From NCBI GenBank assembly GCA_036873755.1, contig JAVTVY010020301.1, forward strand, positions 17,419 to 81,418: a DNA stretch of 64,000 nt. Direction: 5' to 3'. Position numbers and translations under genes: made by a program. Under the pieces are notes generated by a model, which saw nothing but the letters and a program-made list of their open reading frames with translations, did no database searches and was not told the DNA's origin. This document shows positions 31,196 through 44,030 of the stretch, in pieces; the first letter of the stretch is position 1, and the number at the start of each line of letters is the position of its first letter. The DNA comes from Hanleya hanleyi. Its lineage: Eukaryota > Mollusca > Polyplacophora > Lepidopleurida > Hanleyidae.

Positions 31196-33229
31196 CTTGT
31201 GTCTAATTCCGCTTAACCCGGGGCTAGGGGCCGTATGAACCCATGTACTTCAAGATCCTCATGGTACTCATATGCACAGTCACAATCAAAGCGTGACTGA
31301 GATACATCTTTTTTTTAGATGACGACTCTATAACGAATATTATGGATTAAGAATACTGATCAGCGATACGGATTTGATATTTTGGAACATCATGATGTCT
31401 TGCCGGCATCATTGAAAACTGTTGGCCGCTTCTCTCTTGCAGGAAACAAGCCTATGTTTATGTATACTTTTGTCTTTTTGAATTTGGTGCTAATACTGTT
31501 ATATGGAAATGGAATAGGTCTTTGGATTATGGACGCGGATATTCTCTAATGGACGACGGCTGGATTATGAATGACGGACTAGACGCTTGTAATCCAGGAA
31601 ATCAACAAGGTTATTCCTGCTTGACTCCAGCCCCCCTACCAGGCCATTCCCTCACAGTGTCTATCTCTTCTACTGTCGAGAGCCCCGGCAAACGGCTTTT
31701 TTGAACGTATATAATTCATTGATGACGTCGCCTACTCTGTCAGCCAATCAGGTGATTCGCTTTGCTTTGATCAAGGGCCACATGGTTTGGCGTCGAGGTC
31801 AGAATGCCAGTGTGCGCCATTCAGGATCTCAACTCGTCTCATGAATGTTAAGGTAGACCATGGTAGTCGCGATGATGATTCGTATCTGGATGTATAACTT
31901 TGGTCCGAATGAAAACAAACATGTTAAGGGAACCATGCATACGTGGTAACGTCATCATAGGCTCCATCATAGGCTCATCAATCGGATTGAAGCCTATACT
32001 CCATAGTGAAATGCTGTAAATCTGAAACTGGACTAACAGGCTGTGACACTGCTCGACTGGGATGGTTGCATATATCCTGCTGACATCATTGGTGGAATAT
32101 GAAAAATGTCAGCGCTGATGCAGAGAACATGTCTAAATCGTCAGTGGAAGACGGATAGTTCAATAACAATGTTCATAAGTGCCCTTATTCACAAGACACT
32201 AATAACTCGAACTTCTACACAGGCATAGCAAGGTAGTATTTTATGCAAGGAAATTGACAACAGTTTCGAATAATGCTGAAATTGAAGACATCATGCATGA
32301 TGTTCGTTTCATTCCATTAATCTGGTTGAACATTCATATGGGTCATATACTAAAATCTCCATACAGCCTCATCATTAATGTTCACAATTGTCGATTCCGG
32401 ATTGGTTCACTAATTGACACCAGTATCCATTTTACATCACATACAATGTATTATGGTTAGAAACGATTTCCAACTGACAAAACCGTTCAGCCGCATTTTA
32501 TTGACTTGAACAGAATAGTCTCTAGATTTGAATTCTTTGTAACTTTGGTGGTTAAATCTTAGACAGTCCCTTTGTCTCTTCTACTCACTGATTGTACCTA
32601 AAAAATACCACACCGAAACGCAATGGTAAAGTAACCCGAGCTTATCTACGTTGAAAACTTGACGGGAACATCGTCTGTGCTTTCAATCGTCCACGCTGAT
32701 GTTAGCAATCTACTCCTACCACATATTCGATATTCTATACTCTTGCCAACAAGATTCTGATTTCGTTCTTAACACACATTCAAGTTCTCACGCTGGGGAG
32801 AGATATTACCGAGTTGCCATTTGGGATGGACACTCAACAATCATAATACATGTTGCACAGGAAATGTCGAGCAGAAATTGTCAAAACAAAATAGTAAACT
32901 AAATCGGCAGTGTATTTTTACGCAACACTACCACGAGTTAGATTTGCTCTGGCTCCCCATCAGTTGTCATGTTCTTGCATCGAATAACCCACTATAGATT
33001 TAATCGATGGAATATTATCATTTTGATATAACTGTCATTCACCCCCAATGGTAAATAACACCTCCAGCTCACACTTATAATGAAATAGGAGATGAAAGAC
33101 ATGTGTATATGTGTTACTCTGGCGAGATACGATGATGTAATTCAACGTTGTATCAGTTTATTCAGCATTTTATCATAGCATAGGAATAAAATGTATAGGG
33201 AATAATCGTTTAGCTCTTTAGACATAGAT
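31196..33229. other. Intergenic region with 3' end of the RT element
   Basis: 31200-31240 matches the fragment at 11090-11130 (TCTAATTCCGCT..GGGGCTAGGGGCCGT), probably the 3' untranslated end of the RT element. The rest shows no gene. A segment at about 31340-31430 is repeated inverted at 34180-34265. Confidence 0.4.
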
Positions 33230-34290
33230 TTAAAGAAAATATCTGGTGGGCCATGCTCCGTCACCCCCAAGGTTTGACTTGGATTAAGGATGAGGCCAGG
33301 TTTCACAAAACGAGCTATAATTACCCTATAAGCTACTGGACTTAAGAGGTTATGACCTATGAGTAACAACTGCATAATAATACCACTTTGAGAACGTTGA
33401 TTTTCGTTAACAATCTGCTACCTGAAATGGCACCAACTGAATAGGAAATATGTATTGTCAATAGACTGAACGACCGGCAAAAACTGATTCCCGATTTATG
33501 ACGTCATAGTGACGTTCTCAAGAGAATTTAGTTAATTTGTGCTTACTGATTTCTATAAACAAGGTTCTAAACGTACTCTGTGGAAAATCTCAGCCCTCTA
33601 GTAGCAAGAATAATAAAAATATGCGAGGAACTATAACCCACCCCCCATATTTGGGTTAAGAATGGGGGCGGTGTAGGTTTCCGAAAGTGTGCTACAACTA
33701 CCCATAAGTTGCCGATCTGCAACTGTTATTCTATATGGGTAACATCTACATAGAAATACCTCTTCAATGAACATGAATCGAATCTTCTGTGCAAAGTGGT
33801 ACCAGCAGAATTTGAAAGGTCAATTTGAAAATGGACAAAAAATAGAGAATGAACTGTTCACTAGGTTATAACGTCACCAAATGATTAGGTGAAATGATGT
33901 TTGCTTGATTCAATAGAAGAGTACCTATACCCAATGTGTACGAGGTTTTAGATCTCCGGAGGTAAGTATAAGAAAAATATCCGAGGGACCATACCCCACC
34001 CCTAAAGTTTGGATTTAGAACTGGAAAAGGGGTAGGGTTGAAAAGGCGTGGTATACTACCCTTAAGCTACCGATTTGCAACGGTTATCACATATGGATAA
34101 CATCTACAGACAAATAACTCTTGAACAAACATTACTAGAATTTGCCACCTCAGGTGGTGCCAGTTTCGACTCTGGCCCATGGAATAATGGTGCCGGCAAA
34201 ACATCATGATATTTGAAAAATATCAAATCCGTATCACTGGCCAGTGCGCTTAATCCATGTGATTTTCGTTAACAACCTCGTTCCCATATG
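31335..34290. repeat. Diverged inverted pair (31335-31430 / 34180-34290)
   Basis: ATGGATTAAG..CTG..CAGCGATACGGATTTGATATTTT..ATCATGATGTCTTGCCGGCA on + at the left is matched by the reverse complement at the right (TGCCGGCAAAACATCATGATATTTGAAAAATATCAAATCCGTATCACTGGCC). It may mark the ends of an old non-autonomous DNA element of about 2.9 kb. Confidence 0.45.
33230..34150. repeat. Three degenerate tandem units (~360 bp)
   Basis: Units from about 33235, 33620 and 33975 share AAAAATAT(C/G)..GAGG.ACCATA.CCCACCCC, then TACCCTTAAGCTACCGATTTGCAACGGTTAT, then ATATGGATAACATCTACA. Non-coding. Confidence 0.55.
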
Positions 34291-34370
34291 CGTGAGCTCA
34301 TCAACTGTTCTCCACTGAACTTAATAATCCGTTTCTATGTTCATTAATTCCTATTTTCTGTCAACCTTTG

Positions 34371-34924
34371 TGTAGCAGCAGAAATTTCGGCACTGCTGAG
34401 TGTCGCAAATATCGCAAAGGAAGAAGTCAAGAGTTTTGTTGTATTACAGAAGCTGGTATATTATTGTACTCATCGTTCCCACAAATCGCCGTGGTAGTAG
34501 TACAAAGTATCGTTGCTCCGTGAAAACTACAAAATACAAATACAAAGTCTATGTAGCTTTCAAAATCGGTACATATCAGTGCGGTACCTATCAGTGTGTT
34601 TACAAATGATTACATGTACAACGTTACGCATACAAACGTCAGCTTACACTAAGAAATCATGCATCATGCATTCGATACCAGGCTTCAAGTTAAACAATAA
34701 ATTGTCCGCATAATACAACATGACAAAAGACATATACTAACCACATTGGCTTCTCGTAAGGCTCGCAAGAAACATTTATACAGCAACCCACTGTGTAACA
34801 AGCCCGCTCACACAGCTGTTTTTGGCGCAAAAGAAAGCGATAAAGAAAGCTCCTCCTTCGCTAAGGGAGCTCCAGAAAAGGGGGATAACTCTAAAGTACA
34901 AAATCATTCGTGACAACCATTACA
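34371..34924 (-). repeat. 3' LTR of the BEL/Pao element
   Basis: 554 bp starting TGTAGCAGCAGAAATTTCGG and ending GACAACCATTACA on +. It is preceded, in element orientation, by a purine-rich TTTTAGGGAGGTA likely to be the polypurine tract (34925-34937 on -). Confidence 0.85.
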
Positions 34925-35040
34925 TACCTCCCTAAAATTATACGCATATAATACGCGTACATGTCTACACAGATTTGGGCAAGATTAATATCAACTACTG
35001 GATGGGGCGTTCAAGGAAAGTTATCGGATGTGTGCGTCTC

Positions 35041-36655
35041 CCCTTACTATCGAGTGACGAGTCACCGACCATGAGCTTCAATTTACGCACGCGCTTGTCC
35101 TCATCGCGAGGCGCTTCGGAGATGCAGGCCAAAGGCCGGTGGCAGCGTGGTAGACTCGAATCATTGATAAAGACGATGTCACCTATTTCAAAGTTACGGC
35201 GCTCTTTGTTCCATTTTGAACGTACTTGAAGGGTTTGAAGATACTCCTTTCTCCATCTATCCCAACACTCATTGGCAAGGTACTGCACTCTTCGCCAGCG
35301 TTTTTGGCAGTACATATCAGGTATCTGGAAATCTCCAGGCGGTGGCTATATGATCTTACTTTTCATGGTCAAAATATGATTTGGCGTAATCGGTACAGGA
35401 GCGGTAGGGTCGTTGATATTCTCTACCGCAAGCGGTCGGCTGTTCACGATCGCGGCAGCTTCATGCATGAACGTTCTAAGGGACTCGTCGTCCAGTTGCG
35501 TGCCAGCGTGTTTCATCAGCGAGGAGAGCACACTACGGATTTGCCGTTCCCATACACCGCCCATGTGACTGGCTGACGGAACGTTCATCTTAAACTGAAT
35601 GTAGTCGCACTGTTTCTTTAGTACTGTTGAATACGGTCATGATCAAGCTCTGAAAGGGCCCCTCGCAGTTCTCTCTCTGCACCCACGAAATTGGTACCCC
35701 GGTCCGATCGCAGCTGTCTTATCGGGCCGCGAAGAGCAATAAATCGGCGCAAAGCATTGATAAAAGAATCAGTGCTCAAGGCATTTGAAGTCTCAATGTG
35801 AATGGCTCGGGAGGCCATGCAGGTGAATAATACCCCATAACGTTGCGACCTTCCTTGATTATCCATGAGCCAAAGAGATCAGTTCCACAAAAAGTAAATG
35901 GTGGGGTGGGCTCTAATCGATCCTCTTGGAGATCTGCCATTTTCTGTTCCTCAACTGGCCTACGCATTTCCTACAATGCACGCATTTGTGTATGACGCTA
36001 GACACCACAGAACTATATCCGATGATCCAGTAACCACTGCTTCTGATCTCCATTGTAGTCATACCACGTCCCTGATGTTCAACACCGTCATGATAGTGCT
36101 GCACCAGAAGCTCTGTAAGGTGGTGTTTCCTAGGCACAACCACCGGATGCTTGCATTCAGTTGGAAAGGTAGCTCTCTTGATCCGACCTCCGACTCGTAA
36201 GATACCATCGTGATCAAGATAGGGATCCAGCCATTCAGATCCCTAGCACGGTGAGTGGACGCTGATTCAGAGCTGTTGCTAGAGTCACTCAGGGTCTTGA
36301 TTTCATCTTCAAAAGATTCTCTCTGAAGCAAACGAATTACGTCTAATTCTGCCTTCTGAAGACCATCAACCGAGAGAGATTTGTACGATGAACATGTAGA
36401 ATTGTCGGCTAGGATTGGTGCATTGCCCTGTCTCTTAGTCTGTACACGAAGTCTAAGACGATGCTTCAGTTGACGGCAGACAGCCACAGCCATTCTCAAA
36501 CGATGCCAGCTGGAGAAACGTTCAAAGCGTTTCAGCTCGAAAGGCTGCTGTTTCGAGCAAGATGCGGTTGCTAGCACCTTCGCATGCTTTACTTCTTGAT
36601 CATCCGGGCTGACAGAAAATGCGGTGTCATCATCCTTCATGTGAATACTATTTTT
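35041..36655 (-). pseudogene. Duplicated integrase segment, distal copy with natural C-terminus
   Basis: Second copy, in element orientation, of the 1615 bp unit. Read on -: end of the linker after RNase H, integrase zinc-binding region (..[31 protein letters not shown]), catalytic core with CGTDLFGSW, LRSDRGTNF, and the DDE glutamate region NVPSASHMGGVWERQ, then DUF5641-like YCQKRWRRVQYLANECWDRW. It ends in the natural C-terminus near 34995. Frameshifts near 36240, 35880 and 35610 split the frame identically in both units. Confidence 0.8.
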
Positions 36656-38270
36656 CCCTTACTATCGAGTGACGAGTCACCGACCATGAGCTTCAATTTA
36701 CGCACGCGCTTGTCCTCATCGCGAGGCGCTTCGGAGATGCAGGCCAAAGGCCGGTGGCAGCGTGGTAGACTCGAATCATTGATAAAGACGATGTCACCTA
36801 TTTCAAAGTTACGGCGCTCTTTGTTCCATTTTGAACGTACTTGAAGGGTTTGAAGATACTCCTTTCTCCATCTATCCCAACACTCATTGGCAAGGTACTG
36901 CACTCTTCGCCAGCGTTTTTGGCAGTACATATCAGGTATCTGGAAATCTCCAGGCGGTGGCTATATGATCTTACTTTTCATGGTCAAAATATGATTTGGC
37001 GTAATCGGTACAGGAGCGGTAGGGTCGTTGATATTCTCTACCGCAAGCGGTCGGCTGTTCACGATCGCGGCAGCTTCATGCATGAACGTTCTAAGGGACT
37101 CGTCGTCCAGTTGCGTGCCAGCGTGTTTCATCAGCGAGGAGAGCACACTACGGATTTGCCGTTCCCATACACCGCCCATGTGACTGGCTGACGGAACGTT
37201 CATCTTAAACTGAATGTAGTCGCACTGTTTCTTTAGTACTGTTGAATACGGTCATGATCAAGCTCTGAAAGGGCCCCTCGCAGTTCTCTCTCTGCACCCA
37301 CGAAATTGGTACCCCGGTCCGATCGCAGCTGTCTTATCGGGCCGCGAAGAGCAATAAATCGGCGCAAAGCATTGATAAAAGAATCAGTGCTCAAGGCATT
37401 TGAAGTCTCAATGTGAATGGCTCGGGAGGCCATGCAGGTGAATAATACCCCATAACGTTGCGACCTTCCTTGATTATCCATGAGCCAAAGAGATCAGTTC
37501 CACAAAAAGTAAATGGTGGGGTGGGCTCTAATCGATCCTCTTGGAGATCTGCCATTTTCTGTTCCTCAACTGGCCTACGCATTTCCTACAATGCACGCAT
37601 TTGTGTATGACGCTAGACACCACAGAACTATATCCGATGATCCAGTAACCACTGCTTCTGATCTCCATTGTAGTCATACCACGTCCCTGATGTTCAACAC
37701 CGTCATGATAGTGCTGCACCAGAAGCTCTGTAAGGTGGTGTTTCCTAGGCACAACCACCGGATGCTTGCATTCAGTTGGAAAGGTAGCTCTCTTGATCCG
37801 ACCTCCGACTCGTAAGATACCATCGTGATCAAGATAGGGATCCAGCCATTCAGATCCCTAGCACGGTGAGTGGACGCTGATTCAGAGCTGTTGCTAGAGT
37901 CACTCAGGGTCTTGATTTCATCTTCAAAAGATTCTCTCTGAAGCAAACGAATTACGTCTAATTCTGCCTTCTGAAGACCATCAACCGAGAGAGATTTGTA
38001 CGATGAACATGTAGAATTGTCGGCTAGGATTGGTGCATTGCCCTGTCTCTTAGTCTGTACACGAAGTCTAAGACGATGCTTCAGTTGACGGCAGACAGCC
38101 ACAGCCATTCTCAAACGATGCCAGCTGGAGAAACGTTCAAAGCGTTTCAGCTCGAAAGGCTGCTGTTTCGAGCAAGATGCGGTTGCTAGCACCTTCGCAT
38201 GCTTTACTTCTTGATCATCCGGGCTGACAGAAAATGCGGTGTCATCATCCTTCATGTGAATACTATTTTT
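36656..38270 (-). pseudogene. Duplicated integrase segment, proximal copy
   Basis: Same 1615 bp unit as 35041-36655; offset exactly 1615 and no difference found in any translated segment. The copies join at CC shared by both edges (36656-36657 versus 38271-38272), a short microhomology. The proximal copy is cut at its DUF5641-like end and runs back into the linker region, so the product order is RNase H, integrase, linker, integrase. Confidence 0.85.
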
Positions 38271-39128
38271 CCTCCAAAGAAAGTCCGGTCCTATCGTCCA
38301 CTTAGATCGACTCACAAGTTCTTCAGCAGTAATGCCCCTGGATGCGTCATCTGCAGGATTTTCGTCAGTTTTTACATACTTCCACTGTGAGGGGTCGGTA
38401 TACTCCCGTATCTGTTGCACCCTATTCGCAACAAATATATGGAATCTGCGTGATTCGTTACTTATATACCCAAGCACAACTTTGCTGTCTGTCCAATATG
38501 TTTCTGTAACGTTGTCCAACTTGAGTTCATCTTGTAGGAAAGCAATAACTTTCACAGAAACCACAGCCGCAGTAAGCTCCAACCGCGGAATGGTAACGGG
38601 TTTTAGCGGAGTAACACGGGCCTTACCTATCACCAGCGAGCAATGGACGCGATTTTGATCATCAACCAAGCGCAAATACGAAGATTGCCCGTAACCCCGG
38701 GAGCTGGCATCAGGAAAGTGATGCAGCTCGGTGTGTTTCACCTTACCGAAATCCTTGGGTTTGAAGCAACGTTTCAGTTCTAAGGCTTCCCGATGGAAAA
38801 GATTCCCTCTCCAACGTTCCCACTGCGGACGCAAGGACTCTGCAACTGGGTCATCCCAATTAGCCTGTTCTAAACACATTTGCTGCAATATGTGTTTACC
38901 TGTCAGTATCACTGGGACCACGAACCCAAGTGGGTCATATATCGAGCTAACAGTTGATAAGATCCCACGACGTGTCAACGGTTGGTCCTTAAGTATGATC
39001 CTAAATCCATTTTTTTTCTTATTCAATGGATCATTGGACACCAAGAGCTCTTTCAACAGGTAGCATATCATGAAGTAGATTCTGGTTCTGTATTCCGACG
39101 GCACGGTCTTCTGGCGGAATCGCAGCAA
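37674..39128 (-). CDS. BEL/Pao Pol, A17-type region, RNase H and linker (484 codon ORF)
   Basis: Open stretch on - with [20 protein letters not shown], the Pao-type A17 domain signature, then an RNase H-like region ([39 protein letters not shown]), and a long charged linker. It enters the integrase zinc-binding region, where a frameshift ends it near 37850 (shifted residues to 37674). The upstream part of Pol is in another frame. It represents an enzyme remnant, not a complete protein. Confidence 0.8.
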   Translation of the reverse strand: MLRFRQKTVPSEYRTRIYFMICYLLKELLVSNDPLNKKKNGFRIILKDQPLTRRGILSTVSSIYDPLGFVVPVILTGKHILQQMCLEQANWDDPVAESLRPQWERWRGNLFHREALELKRCFKPKDFGKVKHTELHHFPDASSRGYGQSSYLRLVDDQNRVHCSLVIGKARVTPLKPVTIPRLELTAAVVSVKVIAFLQDELKLDNVTETYWTDSKVVLGYISNESRRFHIFVANRVQQIREYTDPSQWKYVKTDENPADDASRGITAEELVSRSKWTIGPDFLWRKNSIHMKDDDTAFSVSPDDQEVKHAKVLATASCSKQQPFELKRFERFSSWHRLRMAVAVCRQLKHRLRLRVQTKRQGNAPILADNSTCSSYKSLSVDGLQKAELDVIRLLQRESFEDEIKTLSDSSNSSESASTHRARDLNGWIPILITMVSYESEVGSRELPFQLNASIRWLCLGNTTLQSFWCSTIMTVLNIRDVV

Positions 39129-40316
39129 TCACCTCTCGTGAGTTGGAAACGAACTTGTGGAGTTTCAATCCACCTCGAGCGCACAACTGTTTACTGTTTT
39201 CCATCAACTGGATCGCTTTCTCGATAGTAGCAGTAGACTTCAGACCATCGTCTACATAGAAGTCGTGTCGCACAAAGTCTGCAGCCTCAATGCCAAATTC
39301 AGCCTCATTATCATCTGCGGTCTGTTTTAGCCCAAAATTTGCACGACCAGGAGAGGAGACGGCTCCAAAAAGATGCACCTTCATCTTGTACTCCACAGGG
39401 CTTTGCATGTAGTCTGCATTGCTCCACCATAACAAATGGAGAAAGTTACGGTGTTCTTCGTTCACCTTAAATTGATAAAACATTTGCCGGATGTCGCACA
39501 CGAAGGCGACTGACTCACGTCGGAGCCTGCACAGCACACCTTGGAGGCCATTGGTAAGATCAGAGCCCTGCAACAGATGGTCATTCAGGGACTCGCCTTG
39601 ACATTTCGCGCTACAGTCAAATACTACTCTGATCTTGTCGGGTTTCTTGGGATGGTATACCCCGTGGTGGGGTATATACCATACCGTACCCTGATCGCCA
39701 CAGCTTTCGAGTCGGGTACCCTCTCTGCAAGGTCGTTGCTTATCACATCTTCCATAAAGGAAACGTAGTCACGAGAGTACTATGCATTGCCATGGCCTTA
39801 TTGTCAGGTAAGTTAGGTTCCAATTCTTTGAAAGGAAGTGGCATCTCATAGTGTCCCACCTCGCGCTTGTGGATGCCGGAGGAGATCTTGTCAATAAACC
39901 GGTGATCTTCCTGAGACGTTTGACGGGATTTTCTCTCGCCGAAATCCATCTCCATCATCCGCACAACATCCACAGGATTTATAACTTCCTTAATGGTGGT
40001 TCGAAATGCAAAGGAAACTGAAGTAGACTGCTCTCTGGATGATGCATACCCTTCGCTGGCATGATGATACATCTCAGGGGGCACTTCGTAAGTCAGAATT
40101 CGATGACTTAGGCCGATGTGATCGCAACTCTCAGCGCTGAGTTGTCTCTGATCAACAATACCCACAATGCCCAGCCGAGATCAGTACGTTGCCCGTAGGG
40201 TTCGTTCCGAGCAGTTGAAATAACTTCTCGTGGTGCCAGTGCACGCGAACAGTTGTAGCCAATCAATAAACCTACTGGTACATCGGCCAGTGGCAATAAC
40301 TTTGTGGCTATCGTCT
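39031..40316 (-). pseudogene. BEL/Pao protease C-terminus and reverse transcriptase, frameshifted
   Basis: Pieces on - in different frames: 40296-40108 (PVGLLIGYNCSRALAPREVI, protease C-terminal side), 40165-39743 (linker), then RT at 39573-39031 with [12 protein letters not shown] and the catalytic YVDD. At least three frame changes separate gag-pro from RT. Confidence 0.8.
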
Positions 40317-42551
40317 TCAGATGTGGCCATCGATCGGCAGTCTGCGGAGTCGGAATATGGTCACGATTGACCGGCAGGGTGGTAGAGGGGTTTGGAGATC
40401 GCTATCATGTCCACGCACAATCAAACCATCGATTTTCCGGCTGTCGATCATCTCATCATGGCAGCTCATCGTGGATAGTCGCAGCTTAACGGGAGGCCCA
40501 CTAATACCCAAGCTGTCGCATGTCTCGTCCAGGGCAAAGGTCGTATCGGACTGGGTGTCCAATAGGGCGTACACCATTTTCTCATGGTCTGGATTATCTC
40601 TGTGAGAAATCCATACAGGCACAATCATAGAGCTCTTAGCACTGATTGTCGACTGGTTAAGGTGACTGACCGCCGAATAAGAACTTGTCGCAAAAACTTC
40701 TCCCTTACTCTCGTCTTTGCTCTCATCCCGACGATCTCCATGGAGTGACGTGGGATGACGTTCAGAACAAACAGAACAAGTCTTCCTTTGTTTACACCAT
40801 TTTGACCTATGCCCTTGGCGTAAACAACCAAAACACAAGCCTTTTTCTTTGGCGAAGTCCTTCCGCTGTTGTACGGATTTCTGCAAGAGCGACTTACACG
40901 TATCAATGTCGTGACGCTGCTTACACAGAGGACAGGTGTTGGCATTATCGGACAATGGCACGTTCGTACCTGTAGCAAATGTGCTCGCGCCTGTGGATCG
41001 CTTCCTGTCGTATTTCTCAGTTTTCCAGGTCAGTTCTGATTCTGTGGACTTGCCTGTCTTAATTGCCTGTAGAGATGTGACAGGGTCACAGGCGATGGTG
41101 GCTTCTCTTACTATGAAGCTAACAAACTCTCCAAAAGGCGGGAATGCGTGTTGCCGATCTTTCCATTCAGACACTTTCCTACCCCAACGCAGAACAAGCC
41201 ACTCTGGTAGTTTCGCTAGAATCTTGCGATTTTCACGGTCGTCATTTAGAAACTGTAGACCTTGGATGGTTTTAAGCGCTGTGTTACACTGCCTCAGAAA
41301 ATCTGAGAATTTTCGAAGGGCTTGACCGTCTCGAGGGGGTATTTTGTTCCAGGATTCAAGCTTATCACGAAAAGCATTTGCTACAACAAACTGGTCGCCA
41401 TATTGCTGCTCTAGAAGCTTAATAGTTTCGTCGAAAGCTTCGTCATTGGTTAACAGAAAGTAACCCTCTACAGCCTCCTTGGCGGGTCCGGCCAGATATT
41501 TCTTCAAATAGAATATCTTTGCGGATGGTGGAATACCCTTCCGACCTATCAAAATGTCAAACGATGACTTCCAGATCGGATATGCGAGTGGGTCTCCAGT
41601 AAAGATACCAGGCTCAGGGGGCGAAAGGCGACCAATACTAATCTGTTCGGTCAAAGTATTCATAACATCGACCAGCGAATTATTTGGCTGAACCATATAA
41701 GTCGATGTTGGGTGTTGTACAGGCCATGTGTATGCGCTTCTGGGAACAAATTCCTCTAAATATACATTAGGGCGCATTGGAGTTGGTTCCGGAATTTCCG
41801 TTTTTGTATCTACTCGTGTCGCTGGTAACACGTTAGATCTCATCGGTGTTGACGCAGGAATATCAGCAGTTTCATTTTGACCTGAATGGGACTGTAGATA
41901 ACGAGTAATATTTTCAGTGGTAGTCATTTGCTCATTTGGCAACTGCGGTCTGGCATCGTTATCATGAAGATCGTCAAGTCTATCCACATTCGCTATAGCC
42001 TCGAGCTTAGCTTCAGCCATGCCCAGCTCCTTAATCGTTTTAGCACGCTCGAATTCAACTCGCTTCTGCTCAAGCTCAACTCGTTTTTGATCCTCTAAAT
42101 CCATATGCTTAATACTGTTGTCTAAACCATTGTCTGTCACTTCTTTTATGTGCTCAGACAGTCGCTTCGCCAATGAGTGATTTTTCCTTTCTTTAGCATC
42201 AAAATTTTGAACTATTTCTTCCCCATTGCTAACAGAAGGTAAACTACTATAGCGCTCGTACCAGTTGGTCACATCTTCCATAAGAGTACCCACCTTGTCA
42301 CGCTCCTGCTTCAATGCCACGGCGTCTCGCGATTCGGACATAACTGTTTCTAAGTTGGTCGCGCGCCTGGGCCAGGCCGAAATCGCTCTACGGAAATTTT
42401 GCTCATACTGGCCCACTTGCCACTCAATGTATTTCTGGGTAGGCACCCTTTGTCGCGGGTTAAGTTGCAAATTTTCATCAGGACACCCCGGAAACCCAGA
42501 ACCTGTATTTACCATGTCTACTTCCTCTTCAGGGCTTAGCTCAGATTTCAA
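40317..42551 (-). CDS. BEL/Pao Gag-protease (744 codon ORF)
   Basis: ATG at 42551. A coiled-coil-like charged region near residues 150-210 (VELEQKRVEFERAKTIKELG) is followed by a DUF1759-type Gag domain (PEPGIFTGDPLAYPIWKSSF, FYLKKYLAGPAKEAV). Next come zinc knuckles (CPLCKQRHDIDTC, CFGCLRQGHRSKWC, CSVCSERH), then an aspartic protease site LLDTQSDTTF near residue 668. Gag forms the particle and binds RNA; the protease would process Gag-Pol. The frame changes close to 40370, after which the protease continues in another frame, so this ORF ends prematurely. Confidence 0.85.
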   Translation of the reverse strand: MKSELSPEEEVDMVNTGSGFPGCPDENLQLNPRQRVPTQKYIEWQVGQYEQNFRRAISAWPRRATNLETVMSESRDAVALKQERDKVGTLMEDVTNWYERYSSLPSVSNGEEIVQNFDAKERKNHSLAKRLSEHIKEVTDNGLDNSIKHMDLEDQKRVELEQKRVEFERAKTIKELGMAEAKLEAIANVDRLDDLHDNDARPQLPNEQMTTTENITRYLQSHSGQNETADIPASTPMRSNVLPATRVDTKTEIPEPTPMRPNVYLEEFVPRSAYTWPVQHPTSTYMVQPNNSLVDVMNTLTEQISIGRLSPPEPGIFTGDPLAYPIWKSSFDILIGRKGIPPSAKIFYLKKYLAGPAKEAVEGYFLLTNDEAFDETIKLLEQQYGDQFVVANAFRDKLESWNKIPPRDGQALRKFSDFLRQCNTALKTIQGLQFLNDDRENRKILAKLPEWLVLRWGRKVSEWKDRQHAFPPFGEFVSFIVREATIACDPVTSLQAIKTGKSTESELTWKTEKYDRKRSTGASTFATGTNVPLSDNANTCPLCKQRHDIDTCKSLLQKSVQQRKDFAKEKGLCFGCLRQGHRSKWCKQRKTCSVCSERHPTSLHGDRRDESKDESKGEVFATSSYSAVSHLNQSTISAKSSMIVPVWISHRDNPDHEKMVYALLDTQSDTTFALDETCDSLGISGPPVKLRLSTMSCHDEMIDSRKIDGLIVRGHDSDLQTPLPPCRSIVTIFRLRRLPIDGHI

Positions 42552-44030
42552 GGGTCAGGTTTTACCTCCCCGTCAGCTATTGTAATCTTACCCTCATCAC
42601 CATAATGGCTTTGCCAATCATCACCAGTATACGACATGTTGGTATAAGTAGGGGATTATCCTGAATACAGTTAACGTGGTCAATACTTATAAAGAATATG
42701 TAAAGTGAGGGGCGAACAATGATATGCAGAAATAAATTACCTGTTCTGCACCGAAAGACAGAAATGTACCAACAATAAAAAATGCTGGAACTACAAGTGA
42801 TCACAAAGAATAATTCTATCGATGAAATTAATCAATATCAAATGGTATCAACTATTTCAATGGTACCGTAAACAAATCCAATTTGACTCAATTAATTCTC
42901 TCAGTCAATATCAGCTGCATATGGATTGAAATGTATACTTGAAATTCTAATTATATTTGATTCAATGTCACAGAATTATATTTCATGTATCGTGCAATAA
43001 TAATTCAGGAATCAAATTTAAATCACTCCGATCAGTTTCCGAACTTCGATTTAGTGCGACAGTGAATGTGGTTGTTTTCCAGCCTACCAATCTACTGTAG
43101 CTGTATAACCAAAATTGTCAGTTCAGGGGAGACAACTGCTGTAGGAATTTTACAACCTTCACTGCTGTGGTCCAAGCTTGGTCTAATGGTACCCTGTATG
43201 TCTGTGTTCTTCCGTCAACGACCGCATAGAAACCCGGCAAACATATCTTGTTGTTCGATGAGAACATTAAATATCAGGTGCCGCACAACACGATTGATCA
43301 CTGTTCCAAATTATGAGTGCACACTGGAGGACCGACATCTGATTTTCTTGAACTGTTACCTGAAACTGCTTATCTTGGTCAACAGGACTGTCTCGGTTTT
43401 CAGTCAAGGGTCCAGACCACTATTAAAATTTACATTGACGGCAATGTTAAAAACTGCTAACGTAATTGCATCTCCCCGATTGATTAATTAAGTCTAGACT
43501 CCCATATTTCGGCAAGAAGTACCTTTATTCAAGTGCTACAACCGGACAGGCTTCTTGACGGGGGTCGTCCTCGAAATTTTGAGTTATGCGCGCTCGTACA
43601 AATTACGTCACAATTTTGGCTTTTTTCTCTGCTTTCAAAAAGCGGTACACAGGCACCCAAATAGTTCCTCTTAGCAACTCCTTATTAGGCCTTGAGTTAA
43701 AATCAAACTCACAGCGGAACCAAACACATATCATACGCCAATCACACACCACTGGCCTTCAATTATTCCTCGCAAAAAGAGACTGGAAAAAATATTGAAA
43801 ACAATTCACTTCTCTGGCAGAGGTTGCCTAAAGGGGCTTAACGGATCGGCACTATTTTTAATAGTGGGCTGGTACCTCAACGATCATACAATTGTCATAT
43901 CCGTCTCTCTGGATATAACTCAACGAAGAGCGGGGCTCGCACATAAATCAACCGTTTTGGGAAAGTGTTTTACACTGGCCAGATGATTTTGCTGTTTTCT
44001 GTTATCCTTAACAAAGTGGGGTGTTTTCAC
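42552..44030 (-). other. BEL/Pao leader between 5' LTR and gag
   Basis: About 1.5 kb without recognised coding sequence. Directly inside the LTR the - strand reads GTGAAAACACCCCAC; I could not assign a tRNA primer site with confidence. Confidence 0.45.

Noticed and set aside
35898..37815. Plus-strand ORFs of 100-116 codons in the BEL/Pao region
   Set aside because: Duplicated shadows of the integrase on the other strand; identical in both 1615 bp units.
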